A DNA stretch of 64,000 bases from Serinus canaria (lineage: Eukaryota; Chordata; Aves; Passeriformes; Fringillidae). Shown one piece after another: positions 13,201 through 25,900 of this stretch; the stretch's first letter is position 1; each line of letters starts with the position of its first letter. The DNA is taken from the NCBI RefSeq assembly GCF_022539315.1, contig NC_066322.1:22640765-22704764 (forward strand). The letters run 5' to 3'. Below the pieces are notes generated by a model, which ran no database searches, was not told the DNA's origin, and was given only the letters and a program-made list of their open reading frames with translations. Both the position numbers and the translations under genes were made by a program.

Positions 13201-16200
13201 GGAGCAAATAATGTTTTGTATTCTTTTTATTGGTATGAACTTACCCAAGTGAATTAACTAAGGAATCTTGAGCTGGAAGTGAGGATTGACACAGATAAAA
13301 TCTAACTCCTTTCCAACTGAACCCAACAGAAGAAATGGAGAAAATGTTATAATTCATCCTAAACCAGCCCAAATTTCTAACTTCTAGTTGTATTATATTC
13401 TCTTTTGAAGCCCATTCATGTTTTGCTGAATTTAATCATTCTTGTGACCAAAAGGAGAAATACCAATATCAAAACTGATGCATTCCTCTGTCTTCCCAAG
13501 GATTCCCTCTTGTGTTAATTAAAGAGCTGTGGTGAGAACACACTCCTGTGGTGATAACATTTTGCAGGTCTGTGTGTGCACATTTCCTGTTCCCTCTCTT
13601 CAGCATTTCCCCTATGTAAGTACTACCTCTGCCATCCCATTCCTGAAAATTCTGTGTACAGAAAGCCAATATGCAAGGAAGATAAACTAGTTAGCTTTCA
13701 AATAGTGTTCTGTAGCTTTAGGGACTCCTGTTAATTCTCCTGTTAATATGGTCATTTCTGCTCTTTCAGAGTACAATAAAAATTCACCAAATGGGAGGAA
13801 AAATAAGATAAATCTCTTTAAAGTTCCTGTGCAGTGAGTGCATGGTCAGTAAGCTGAGTGTGTGTGCACTCTGATTCTGTTCTGCTGCTATTCACAAGCC
13901 CCACCTGTTAATGCCAGGATGTCACTGAGCTGGTTCTTGGGTAAAGCACACCTGTGTTATTTAAACTGCCTTGGAATGATGTAAGGTTGAAACAACCCAG
14001 TCTGGATGTGACCCTCGTGTTCTTTCTGGACTTTAATCTAAACAGCTGAATAGTAAATAAAAGCTTAGAATTTTCAGTCCATTTAAATGCATAATCCACT
14101 CATATTCACAGAATTCAGTCAACTAAATCCACAAAGGGCAGCTGGAAAATATTAGCATTAAACAAAGCTGAATATTATATATGCAGAAGAATATAAACCA
14201 ACTACATTTATTTTTTCCCTAATTTTTCATAAAGCTACACAATCCTTCAGCTCCAGAGCTGCCATTAAGATCTCCAAACCAATAACCAGTAGGGTCTGTG
14301 CTTTCAAAGGCTTTGTTCCAATATTGTCCAACAATTACAGTATGCAAATATCTTCCTTAACTACACTTGCTTTCTGCAGCCATAAGAGAGGTTTCCATGT
14401 TTGACTTCATTAAGTGTCACAGGATGTCTCTAGGCTTTCAGCAAGGTCAGTTAATGAAATAACTGGCATATGCTAATAGCAGCAAAGGGAACCCAACTCA
14501 CCACAGCAGGACTGAATTAAATAGCTCAAAGCAACATCCATCATTTTATCTGTCGGCCTGAGATTCTTCTTCTCACCAAAAACTGAACATATACACCCTC
14601 AGAGCCTTTAGACTTTTCTGCTGCTTGTTTACTACTTCATTTTACTAAATACCTCCTTCCAATTTATGCAGAAGCTGTGATTTTAAGAAAGGTCCATCAC
14701 ATTGAAAAGGTTTTGTGTTTGATTTCCTTTCTTGCTTATAAACTTTATCAGGAAACTGATTATTTCCATGGCATTCAGCATAGTACAAAAAGTGCCAGCT
14801 TTTCATCTCTAATATCTCTTGCTCTGCCAGTGATACCTGCATTTGTTTTGCATCTCCTTTCACAGCATTTTGGAGGATAATACAGTCGGCTCAATTTATG
14901 CCTTGGTTCTCAAGACACAGGATAAGAATACAATAAACATTACTTCAACAGACTCAAGTGAAAACAAAGCAGGATGGAACAGATGTAGCTCCTACATTTC
15001 ACCAGTCCTTATTCAATGTGGGTTCGTAAGCAGAAATCATCTTACTGAAAAAAAGAACATATCTTTTTAAATCATGATTATTGTGCACAAAGGGCTCTCT
15101 CTAACCCTTTTCAAGGGCCTGCTACCATTCCTGCCTTGTTTGGATAATCAGCATTACAAAGGTATCAAACCTCTGAAACAGATTACTGCAATTTTTTTTT
15201 TTTTTCCATAAAATCATCCCATTTCTGATGCACAGGAGCTGGGAAAGAATCTCTACAGTTTCTCATTACCTGTGCCTTCAAACACTTCCATTCTGCTTCA
15301 GACTATCCAACCATGGCTTCCTTTCTGGTCTAATTCTAATTCTGTTTACTTTCATCTTCATGTTTTGAGCTGCCCCATCAGCCCTGAGCTCGTGCATTCC
15401 TTGATGGACAGCCTTGTGCTACCCAACAAATACTTGTACAATATCCTCAGCACAAGTTCCAAGACTGTGTAGCACAGCACCAACACAACTGTTAGAAAAC
15501 AGGGAGATCAACCCACAGAATACATCTTACCTTGAACTGAATAAAAAATGAGCTGTGGGCTGGAATCAGCAAATCCTGATTTTCTGTGTTGAGCTAACAC
15601 CAAATGACAAAGTCATGATTTTATCAGGCACATTTTTCCCATAGACCAAAATATAATTTGACTCTCATCTTCTGTTACACACAAAGGATTATTCCAAGCT
15701 GTGAAAAGGAAAAGCCTGAAGACATTAAAGAAGTTCTAAACAAACATCTAAAAATGTAAGGAGAAAACCAAAGCCAAATTTGATACATTATATTAAAAGA
15801 CAAAGTTTTACAATTTTTATTTGTCAGCAAGTCTATCAATCAAAATTTTTTGATTGGTCAGGCTGGTTAAATAAAGATAATGTATTCAACAAGTCCAAGC
15901 CTTTTTTCCATTAAACATAAAATATGATATAACTGACCTTATAACAAATACACATAAACTTGATTTTTACGCAGGCTTTCAGCAGCCCTCGTTCTTTCTT
16001 GTGCAGTTTGTGCTGACGAATTGCTGTTTCTGCTGAGGAATAACTCACAGACAGAAATGGCAAACATATAAGAAGCAAAGCAGCACTGACACAACAGGAA
16101 AGGCCCCAATAACCTCACCTGAGAAGGAAGACAACATGGGCTCGGAGTTTCTGGTCAGTGATTTTGAGCAAAGAGCACAGAAACAGATGGTGAAGCAACT

Positions 16201-18819
16201 CCAGAGCTGCCTCGCTGCTCTCTTCCCTGCTGCAGCAACAAGCATGTGAAAAGGGACACAAGGAACTTGTGGGGGAAAAAAAAACCTGCAGAAAAACAGT
16301 TAAAGGGGGAAAATAAACCTATTTATTTTATCACTGCACTGGATTTACCCCCCTGCAATGCCTCTCTGCTCCTGAATCATACTTCCTAGAGCAGGTCCTG
16401 TATTATTTTCTCTTCTGACCACAAGCAAAGGTACTCAGAACATGCTCACTCAGGACTTACATATCAATTTGAAAAATACCTCTGTTACAGACAGACAGAC
16501 AAGGGCCCTGTGCATGTGCATTTTTGGATGTGCATTTGTTCACTCTTAACTGCCAATAAGTGCTGTGTTCAGAATTTTCCATGCTCTTCCAAGTTTGGCT
16601 TTTTTTTCTAGTTTTAATCAGTGTCTATGAATATTTTGGTTTATAACCAAAATATTTTCAATATTTATGTAATAGCTTCTCTCACAGTTGACCAACACAT
16701 GGTTTTCCAGGGAAATAATTTTCCAATGCAATGCAGTCCTAAACACAAACATGGAAGCACTTGTGTTTTCACCTGTTACATACAGGCAGAGATATTATAA
16801 AAGAAAGGCCTTGCTCTGTTGAATTACCAGCTAAGCCTGTAAGTTCTCATAAGAAAGAACCAAAGGAATGAGAACCAGTTAGTACAACTAGCTATTCTTG
16901 TAGAGCAAAACAGCCTGCACCTGTAAAAACAAGAACTGTGTCCCATGAGAATCAGTGAACAAAATATGTAAACAATCCAAGAATAGAGAGATTTGACAGA
17001 CATGTAAAATTCCATTTACTAACCAATGCATTGAGTGGCAAGAAAACTACCAGCCAACTGGAGTTAAACAGGGGTCTGTAAAAATTGTATAAAGATGAGC
17101 CATGTGAATAAACAATGGGCTCTTCCTGCATGAAGAAACTGAGTCCCATCTGCTTTACTGCAGCATTCACCAACTCCTCCTGCTAAAGCAGCAGGTCAGA
17201 ACTATTTAAAAAGTAAAGGAATGATAGAATGAACCATACTGATTCCAGATAAGCAGCACAATATTTTTTAAAAGTGCTTTCCTTCTTTGCTTGTCTTTGG
17301 AGCTCCACTAGCTGATACTACACATCAGTTCTGCACAGAACACTGAACACAGAGCTCATTTTTCCATACGTGAGATATTTTTTCTCATATCTCAATATTG
17401 CCCCAGCAAAAGCCAAGGCTGTGACAAGTTGACAGTATCAAGTTCCTGGGAAGGTTTTGTGTTTATCTCCAACAAGCTAAATGCACCCAAATTCAGTTAA
17501 ACTTGCAGCTAACACCTGAATAATGACCATAATTTTTACCTGGAGATCAGACCCTGTAGACTTTAATTATTGCATCACCAAGCAAAATAATCTCCTCCTT
17601 GAGGCAGAATACATTGCTGGAACATGGACCAAAGGTGCCCCTTCCCACTAAATTGAATCCAGTATAATTGCAGACAGTCCTTAATGGGCAGCTGGAACCC
17701 CCTCCAGATGCCAGTCAGACCAGGAGTGATCTAATGGCCCTGTGCCCACACCAGCTCCCAAGGGGAAGGGGAATCTGGGGCTGCAGCAAACAACTTTTAC
17801 CTTGACTTACAGAGAAAGTTGTGTTACTAATTCTATTTCCTAGACTCCATTCAAGTTTATATAAAATTTCCTCTCTAAGCTATATGCTTCCTTACAATAA
17901 AAGCATCCTTTTTACAGTCATTTAAACTCAAATGATCACGTTTCAATAACCACTTTGCTCAGCAGAGATCCAGGGAGCAGACTCCTGTGTCACTGACTGG
18001 TGTGAGAGGTTCCATTTTAGCTGAATGTCACTATTGGTTTAGAGACTGATGGTGAAGATGGGGCTTTGTCAGATCACAAATTCAATTAACCAGTAGTGAT
18101 TAATTGTCAGGGTAAGGAACCCAAAAGCTTCATTTGTAATACCCTGCTATGCATTAGAAATAGTTATTGCAACATTTGCTCATACTTCTCAGTCTGAGAA
18201 ATACTAGGTTGTCCTTAATATTGCTGTTCTGTTCATTTCAATGAGAGCATGCACCTGCTGATAAACAGAAAATGCCTTGTCATTACTCACACAAGCAAAC
18301 TAAATGATTCTTTCTATGAGCCTTGGCTGTAGCACTGGTTCTTAAGCCATGAAGGGGCACTGATTGATATTTTCACTGCAATGGCAATTTTAATTTGAAA
18401 TATGCATTTGAAGTTGATAACATAAGTATCAGTTATGAAATTATTTGAAATAGCTCTTGTCTAAAAAGTATGAGCTAGATTTCAATACCAACAATGCAGT
18501 TCCATAATTGTATGCATCTGAGGGCAAAAGATTTGTATCTGTAAAGACACTCTTATTTCTCAGACACAAATGATTAATTTTAATCCCAGGATCCAAATAT
18601 CTTTGAATCACCTGAGTGAAGGATTGTGTATATACACATATTGCTGCAGATAAACAGATAAGATGGACCAAGGATTTAAGAATTTGCTTTGAAAAAGTAA
18701 TTTCTCTCAATTCCCTCCAGAAAAGGGTTTTAATATGAACAGTTTTAGGGTGCTAGACAGCCATTTAAGATTTACTTCCTAATCAAAATAAGGGAGACTT
18801 GTCTGCCTGCATAACTCAG
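13201..18819. other. Non-coding DNA, no gene recognised
   Basis: No gene or classified element is visible. The stretch contains a T14 run at 15192-15205, a 9-bp near-palindrome at 15837-15856, and a 12-bp hairpin at 16630-16656. Open frames are short and unrelated to each other. Confidence 0.6.
16630..16656. repeat. Perfect 12-bp inverted repeat, 3-nt loop
   Basis: AATATTTTGGTT at 16630-16641 is the exact reverse complement of AACCAAAATATT at 16645-16656, with loop TAT. The arms are AT-rich but include the GG/CC core. No gene is associated with it. Confidence 0.85.
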
Positions 18820-18945
18820 TGCTCCTCTTCAGGGCTGCCCTTTGAGTTTGGGATTGCCCCAGCCCAGGAGCAGCACCTTGCACTTGGGCCTGTGGAACCT
18901 CATTTAGCTTCACCTGGGCCCATTTCTCAAGCTTTTGACTCAAAG
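18820..18945 (-). mobile_element. CR1 LINE internal fragment
   Basis: The segment reads GGATTGCCCCAGCCCAGGAG, then CAGCACCTTGCACTTGGGCC, then GTGGAACCTCATTTAGCTTC, then CACCTGGGCCCATTTCTCAA. This matches the antisense of the CR1 segment that normally reads 'GACCCAGGTGCAGGACCTTGCACTTGG' and 'TTGAACCTCATGAGGTTC'. It lies upstream of the 3' UTR in an intact element. Both ends are lost. It cannot belong to the same insertion as the copy starting at 19856, because the order of the pieces is wrong for a single minus-strand element. Confidence 0.7.
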
Positions 18946-19402
18946 TGCCTCATTTAAAGTCATTATCTCACCACAAAGCCTGCAAAAGCAGCAGAACCAT
19001 GTATTTTAATCAATCTCATCAATCAAGATTTTGTGTGTGTCTGTGTAAAGTCTAAGAGGAGGAAAGCACAACCCAAACCCTTTTTATGTTTCATGCTCAA
19101 TTCCCTGTTTTTATAGGGTACCACATGTGTGGGAATGAAAGCAAATTATTTTTCCCCTCATTTGCTAGAGGTACTGGTACTATCTCTTCATAGGTAAAAG
19201 AGCAAGAGAAATATATGGTTGCCATAACAACCATATTAAATAATATTGAGGCAAAAAAGTCCTTCACAAATGTTTTCAAGTGATAAGCTAATTTAAAAAT
19301 TTTCACAGAGAGCATTTGAAAAATAAGATATACTGGGATATGAGCATAAAACTACAGAAGTGTTACTATAGTAACCCATGGTGTGAAGCACTGTTCATGC
19401 AG

Positions 19403-19444
19403 TGATTACCCAGAGCAGATAAATGATTATCCAGAGCAGAGAAA
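19403..19444. repeat. 21-bp tandem duplication
   Basis: Two adjacent 21-bp units, TGATTACCCAGAGCAGATAAA and TGATTATCCAGAGCAGAGAAA (one base over a 20-base core), match at 19 of 21 positions. This is a recent local duplication. Confidence 0.8.
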
Positions 19445-19855
19445 TCACCCTCATTAACAGTGAGGGGCATCTCTGCAATAAGTTGGGAGAGTAAATAATG
19501 TAATAGACTCTCTGGACATGCTTATGTCATTACTGTCTGGAACAACATTTAAAAAACCAAAAAATAACAGGATCCTGGATATACCAAAAAAACCCTGCAT
19601 GTAGATTTGGATTAACTCTGAGATTAAAAAAAAATCTCAGAAACTCTCCATATTTCTAATAGGTTAAACTGAATCCAGGTAGGACATCAGGCTTTTTATG
19701 AAATTCTTTTTCTTCCCAAAAATTGTTTAATGCAATCATTAATTTCAACAATTTATCAGTCCAAGATTTGTATTTTGCCTTGGATTTTTTAATGGAAACA
19801 TATTTTGAACATATTCCATCTTGTGTGGAATGACAACAGCAGAACCCAGCTGTTT

Positions 19856-19980
19856 TCATAGAATGAGAGAATCCTGGGTTGGAAGGGAACTCAAAGCTGG
19901 TCAGGTTCCAACATCCCTGCCATGGGCTGAGGTGCCACTCACTGGGTCAGGCCCCATCCACCCTGACCTCCCTGGCTGTC
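19856..19980 (-). mobile_element. CR1 LINE 3' end
   Basis: The left edge is the reverse complement of the CR1 terminal octamers (TCATAGAATGAGAGAATCCT). The conserved GGGTTGGAAGGGAACTCAAA block follows, then GTTCCAACATCCCTGCCATG, and then a GGCCCCATCCACCCTGACCT segment. This is the canonical order of the CR1 3' UTR read on the opposite strand. The copy is 5'-truncated after about 125 bp, as is usual for CR1 insertions made by target-primed reverse transcription. Confidence 0.9.
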
Positions 19981-22900
19981 TTCATTTTCCTTACACAGGA
20001 ACAATCTCATTTCTAATTGAAATATTTCTCCTCCAGAAAAATCACAGAAAATGTCTGAACTCCATGGGATGATATCGATTTCTGCATTATGCTCATACAT
20101 TAAATATGAAACTGGTGGATGCTCTGGATATTCTTGGAATGTAGCAGCTGCTGGAGATCAGGCTCACACTCATTTCAGACAGACACAGGAGCAGCTTTCA
20201 AGAATGCTCCTCAGCAGTCCATCCTCAATGTTAGCAATGGCTCCTGGGTGCACAGTGCTTTTGTAACGTCACATAAAATAAAAGGCTGCATGAATCACAA
20301 CCTCCTTCTGTCTAATTAATGCTGTAAATTTTAGTTAGGTTAGACAAAGAGAAAAATACTCTCGCTTTAAACTTTGCATGCTGAGACATCACATGCATCA
20401 ATAACACATGCATGGTTAGAAGATCACACCTAAAACTGCCCTAAATTCCATCTGTTCCAAGCACATTTTGAGTTAATCCTTAGTAAACACAGACAAAAGC
20501 AGTATGTTAATAACATGTTAATCTTATATGAATAATATGTTAATAAGTAAAGACTTTGGACAATAAATTCAATCCACCCTGAGAAAGTGAGGGTAGAGCT
20601 GTAGGAGTTTAAGACACAAGATCTGAGTGCTGCAGTCCCTGCTCATCTCTCTGGGACCACATATCATGGCTTAACCTGGTTATGCCAGGCTTCCCAAAGC
20701 ACAGCCCAAGTGCAAGCCCTCAGGCTACAGCACATTCAAGTCACTACAACCCAGATTATCTCCTTGCTTCCCACACTTGGATGTATTAACACCTAAATGG
20801 GAGATACATCAAGGTGTTTTCTATTAAAATACAATAAGATGCAGAATTAACAAATTCACAAAAAGTACGGATATGCTGAGGGGGGTTGTGCCAAGTTTCT
20901 CCATTCCACAAAAATCAGACTGGGATGGATCTCAGAGACCTTAATACAAAATATGAAAGAGTGGTTGATTTACCTGATGCAGTACTTATCAATGCTACAT
21001 TTTAGCAGCTAAATTTTTGTTCAAAACCTATTTAAAAGAGCAATTAAATACCTTTGAAAACTGAAACACATTTGTAACATACATACTACTGATGGAAAAA
21101 CAACCATTCCTCACAACTCTGAGACTTTTGGATTGGCCCACAGTAGTAGCACAATTCCAGAATAAGACTGAAGCTGTAATTCAGATAGACAGCAGGAAGA
21201 GGGTGATCCAGAAGTAGCAGAAATATAGAAATTCATACATTCAAATATAGAAAGTTATGACACAGCCAACTGACAGTTTTAAGTCTCAACAGCTATTACA
21301 GGTTTTCTCTGATACCTAAAAGAATATTTTTGATTTGCCTTTAAGAACTTCATTATAGCCTAAAATATCAGTTAAAATAAGAAAACACAGTGAAGCATCA
21401 TCAGTGTGGAACAACACTCTGATGGAGCCCAGCACTGCTCTCACTCCAATCAGAGCCTGTGCATTTGCCACAGTTTGCTGCATTTCTATTTATTGAATGC
21501 ATGTGGCACACTATATATAGGCATCTTCATCTGGAGTGGGAACACCTGGATGTGTTTCAGTGACTGCTGTGTCACTTTCCTTCAGCAATGCCCAAGTATA
21601 TCCTTGGACCCAAAGGACTGAGCGAAAAATTAGAACTTGATGTTTATAATGAAAGAACTTTAAAAAAGATTGGTTCTTGCAAACACTGCTATTGTTCTAC
21701 ATTAGAGAGCACTCAATAAATTATGTCCTTAGTAAAAAGCTCTGTGTTTGCTTAGGACAGAAAAGAAAATCAGAAGAACAATTACAAGCAAGGTTCTTGC
21801 TCTCTCCTTGTGCTCACTCTGCAGTGCCAGCTGCAGGGGCACTCAGAGAGCTGCACAGCTGATGGTCCTGAGATACAAACTGCAAAACCCAGACAATGCC
21901 TCACCAGTCAGTACCCAGCAAAAAGGCAATTTTGCTAAGGTGAAAACCAAACACTTCAAATGGACTATGGGGAAAAAAAAAGAAATGAGGGCAAAAGAAG
22001 AGTGGGGGTGGGGGCAAAATCTTTCTTGCTGACCAAACTGAAATACATCAAATTTCCCTTGTATTCAAATGATGGTGTACAACCCCATCCCCAAAACATC
22101 AACCAGAAACTCTAAAAGTTTCTGATTGATAAACCAACTGCTTTTTATACATGAAGAACACAATACCAAATGATACATTAGAGAGGAAATATTAAAAGCA
22201 GAAAGGTGGTATGGAGAAAAGTTGTAATATATTAGCAGTGTACTAAAGTAATGATTTAAACTTTCTGTAATAGTATTTAACTTTCTCTATAAAATCATTC
22301 ATAACACTTTCAAAAGCAGATAGAATTTTTCAGTTCAATTTTTAAATTCCTCTGTAGTAAGAAAAAAACTAATTTCTTTCCACAGAAAGCAAAAATAAAC
22401 AAGAGAGGGCCTATGAAATGTACATGATCCACTCACTCTTTTCTGATTTATCCTAACTTCTTTTTAACACACGAGGCTTTTGAGAAGATATCTCTGTATT
22501 TTTAATATTCAGGAAGCAATTTGATTAAACTTCAGAACAAGAAAGCTGTCACTTATTACAGCTTTCAATTTATATTTTATCCACCCCAGGTGTATGCTCA
22601 GTACTTTCATTTTGTAAATACACTGCTGAGATTTAACATGCAACAATTCATAACCAGGAAGAGCTAGATAAGAAATCAATGAAGAAGAGTGCAAAACTCA
22701 GTTTGGAGGCCCCCTTCAAGCTCACCGTGCCTTCCCAAACTGGAGTTTGCTGCTTTTACAACTCAGGGCTTGGAATTACTCCAAGAGGAAGCAGGGGTAG
22801 AACTTCTCCTGTCTAAGTGACATTCATAGAGCAATAGCTTAAAGACATTCTTGCTATCATTACAAATAACTACTTAGGTGACTCAGAGAAAGAAATGAAA

Positions 22901-25900
22901 ACTGGAGTAATTGAAGTTTGTTCTTTTTCAACCAGTCAGATTTGCAATGTTGATAATCCTTTAGGAGAGGTGAGCACAGATTTCATATCCAGGCTATTTC
23001 CATTGAGTGCAGAGAGACTCATCCCACATGCAGACCTGCCTTCAGCTTAGGTGGAGGGCAGGTTTATTACAGTCTGAATTGCATTTCAGTGCCCCAGAGC
23101 CACGGGATATCACATTGCACCCACTACCATGCAAGCATAAAGGGGGACAATTCCCTGCCTGAGGTTGTTTTCATAACAGGTCAAGCTGTAAGAATTTGAA
23201 AATATAAATGATGGCTGAATGAGCAAAATTATTTGCCCAAGGTACAAAAAGCCTTTTCAAAATTTGTCCCACTGAAAAGCAGTATAATGCTAGCCTTTTA
23301 CATGGGAAAGTATTTTTATGTTAGTGCTTTGTTACATTAAAAAAAAATTATTAGCAAGTGATGCTTCTAGTCCTGCACTGCCCTTAGGTGAACCACATGA
23401 TGCTTTGATAATAAAGACAGTAACTCTCTGAAGAGTGAAGAAAATGACATGCAGCCCAGGGCCCTGCTCTCTTTCCCTAAACTCAAATTAGCAGGTGCTG
23501 CCTGGTTCTATTTCTTGGTATCCTTAATGTCCTTAAGTGTTATTGCTTGGTGCTGTAATATTCTTTTGGGTTAAGTTTCCACTCTTAGCAGCAATGGAGC
23601 ACATCTACATTTTTTTACTACTTGCATTTAACAAATGTTTGTAAACAATCTTTCAACAGCAAAAGAGAATGAGAAATCTAGTCAGTGAAATTGTAAAAAT
23701 GTGTAACAGAAAGATTTTACTGGCTTTGTTTCAAAAACAACTATATTTGGTAAAAGAAAGTGCTAGTATAGCTGCTGCTTGGGTCCAAATTCAGTCTTTC
23801 ACTGAAGTTTTCCCATTGATTCTTCATGACTGATTGATACTTGTGAATTGGACCCAAATTATGTAAATTTGCAGAAATCTGAAGGAATCCCATTGAGATT
23901 TGCTGTACTTTTAGTCACTAAGAATTCAGAAGTTTAGATGCTGCAACCAGGTGCTGTGAGTGGAACTGTCAAATAAGCAGCAGTGATTTTTCTTACAATA
24001 ATAAGAAAAGTGTGCTCTTTGAAAGTATATCATTTCCACTAGCTGAAAGGTCATTCCACTCACCCAAGAGATTTCAAATCAAATTTACCACTGATAACTC
24101 CTTTATAACATTCCCAAATGCTGCATCAGGTATTCCAAGCAAAAAGTGCTAAATTACTCTTTATCATCCTCAGAAATATTCTTTTAAGAAAGAGCATGCA
24201 GAGAGTGGACAGTGATGAGTGTCTGTCACTGTAAATACCTTGTGATCTTCACAACTTGCTATTAAAATGAAGTAATTCCATGAGGACCACAGTTATTTCA
24301 TTGATACCTGTGTGATTGTATCCTCCATAACCATAAGTCAGTACAGTCTATTTTTATGGTAATAAATATTATACATGAGACTGAGCAGGATAAGCATAAA
24401 TGTCTGTGAAATCTCACCCTTTGTTTTGGAACCATAGAAACAGCTCTATTCTTCCCAGCACTTTGCTGGTGATTTTGAGAATATCAATTATGTAATTGTC
24501 TTGTCAGCAATAGAAAGTGTCACCACTGAATTCAGCTGCTGGGATACAACATCACACCTCTGTTAACTCTCGTGATGCTTCATGTTATTCTAAGTATCTT
24601 AAAAGAAAATTATACTTTCAAGAGCATAATTATTTTTTCTGAGAAACTATTTACTTTTTGAGAGAAATATCATCATTTCATAAAAACCAATAATTTCCTA
24701 AAGTATAATTAGAAACCCCCTGGTGTAATGCTACCTGTGAATTCTCTCTTTTCCAGCCAGAGGCTCTGGTGAGGCAGATTTACATCCCAGGGCTTCTCTC
24801 AGTGGCTGGAGATTCCTGCCTTGCCCTGCACTAAAAAAGGGTGTGCAATGTGTTCCTCCAGCAGAGGAGCCCTGGCAGCCACAAAACTGTGGGGACAGTA
24901 CTGTGTCTAAGATACCACCATGGTTTTAGGCACTGTGGCATTTTCTTATATCAGTGCTGAATTTTGAGCAAAACCACATCTTCACAGGAAATCAGTGGAA
25001 ATGGAGGGGTGGAGAGGAGCATCACATTCTGACAGGCTAAAGACTGCAAGCATGTTAGTTAAAGGCAATGTGCAGATATTAGAGAGCTGGAGATGTGCAT
25101 AATAAAGGCTATTGTTACAAGAAAATACACAAATTGTAGGAAAGGCTTTATCCACTTCCCAGGACAAAGACTCTGCTTTGTAGCTTACACAGTACCAGTC
25201 ACCCTGTCAGAGAAATGATAATTGATTATACACAACACATTTCAAGCTGATGGTGCATGTTCACTAAATTTCCACTTAAGGAGAAATAATTGTGATTCTT
25301 CAGCTACAAGAAGTTCCCCAGGTGCTGCTTTCTCTCTCTCACTACCTATGAGATGGCATGCTGAACTTCTCAAAAGATGAACACCTTAAATTGATCAGAT
25401 CTCAAAACCCCTGATATTTATAGAGCAAATCTCAGTTTACTGAGCCTTTGATGAAAGACAAGGCTAAGAAGTTTTCTTCAAAAACTCATATTGGAATCCA
25501 TGGGTATTTTATGTCAGAAACCTTGAGTGGGTGTGTCTGACTTGGCTGCAGTTTATTCAAGACCGGGCTCAAAATCCTTTCATTTGCAGTCACTGTAGAA
25601 TACTAATCTGTAAGAATCTGCATGTAACAGATCTTTAAATTTAAAAAATTCTCCTAAATAGAGTATTAGTGTACAAAAACTGACCCTACCAAAAAAACTC
25701 AAAACCAATCCATCTAGACAATTCTTGCATAGAAAGAGACACGATTCTGCCAAATCCCACAATATGCAGAGCTGCTTCTCCTTGCCTATTATCTTTCCAA
25801 ATGACAACTTGCAGTATTATTTGATGGTCCAAAATGATGGAGGAATCAGAGTTTTAACAACATCCTCAAAAACTCATTTTTACATTTTTGTGAATGTGAC

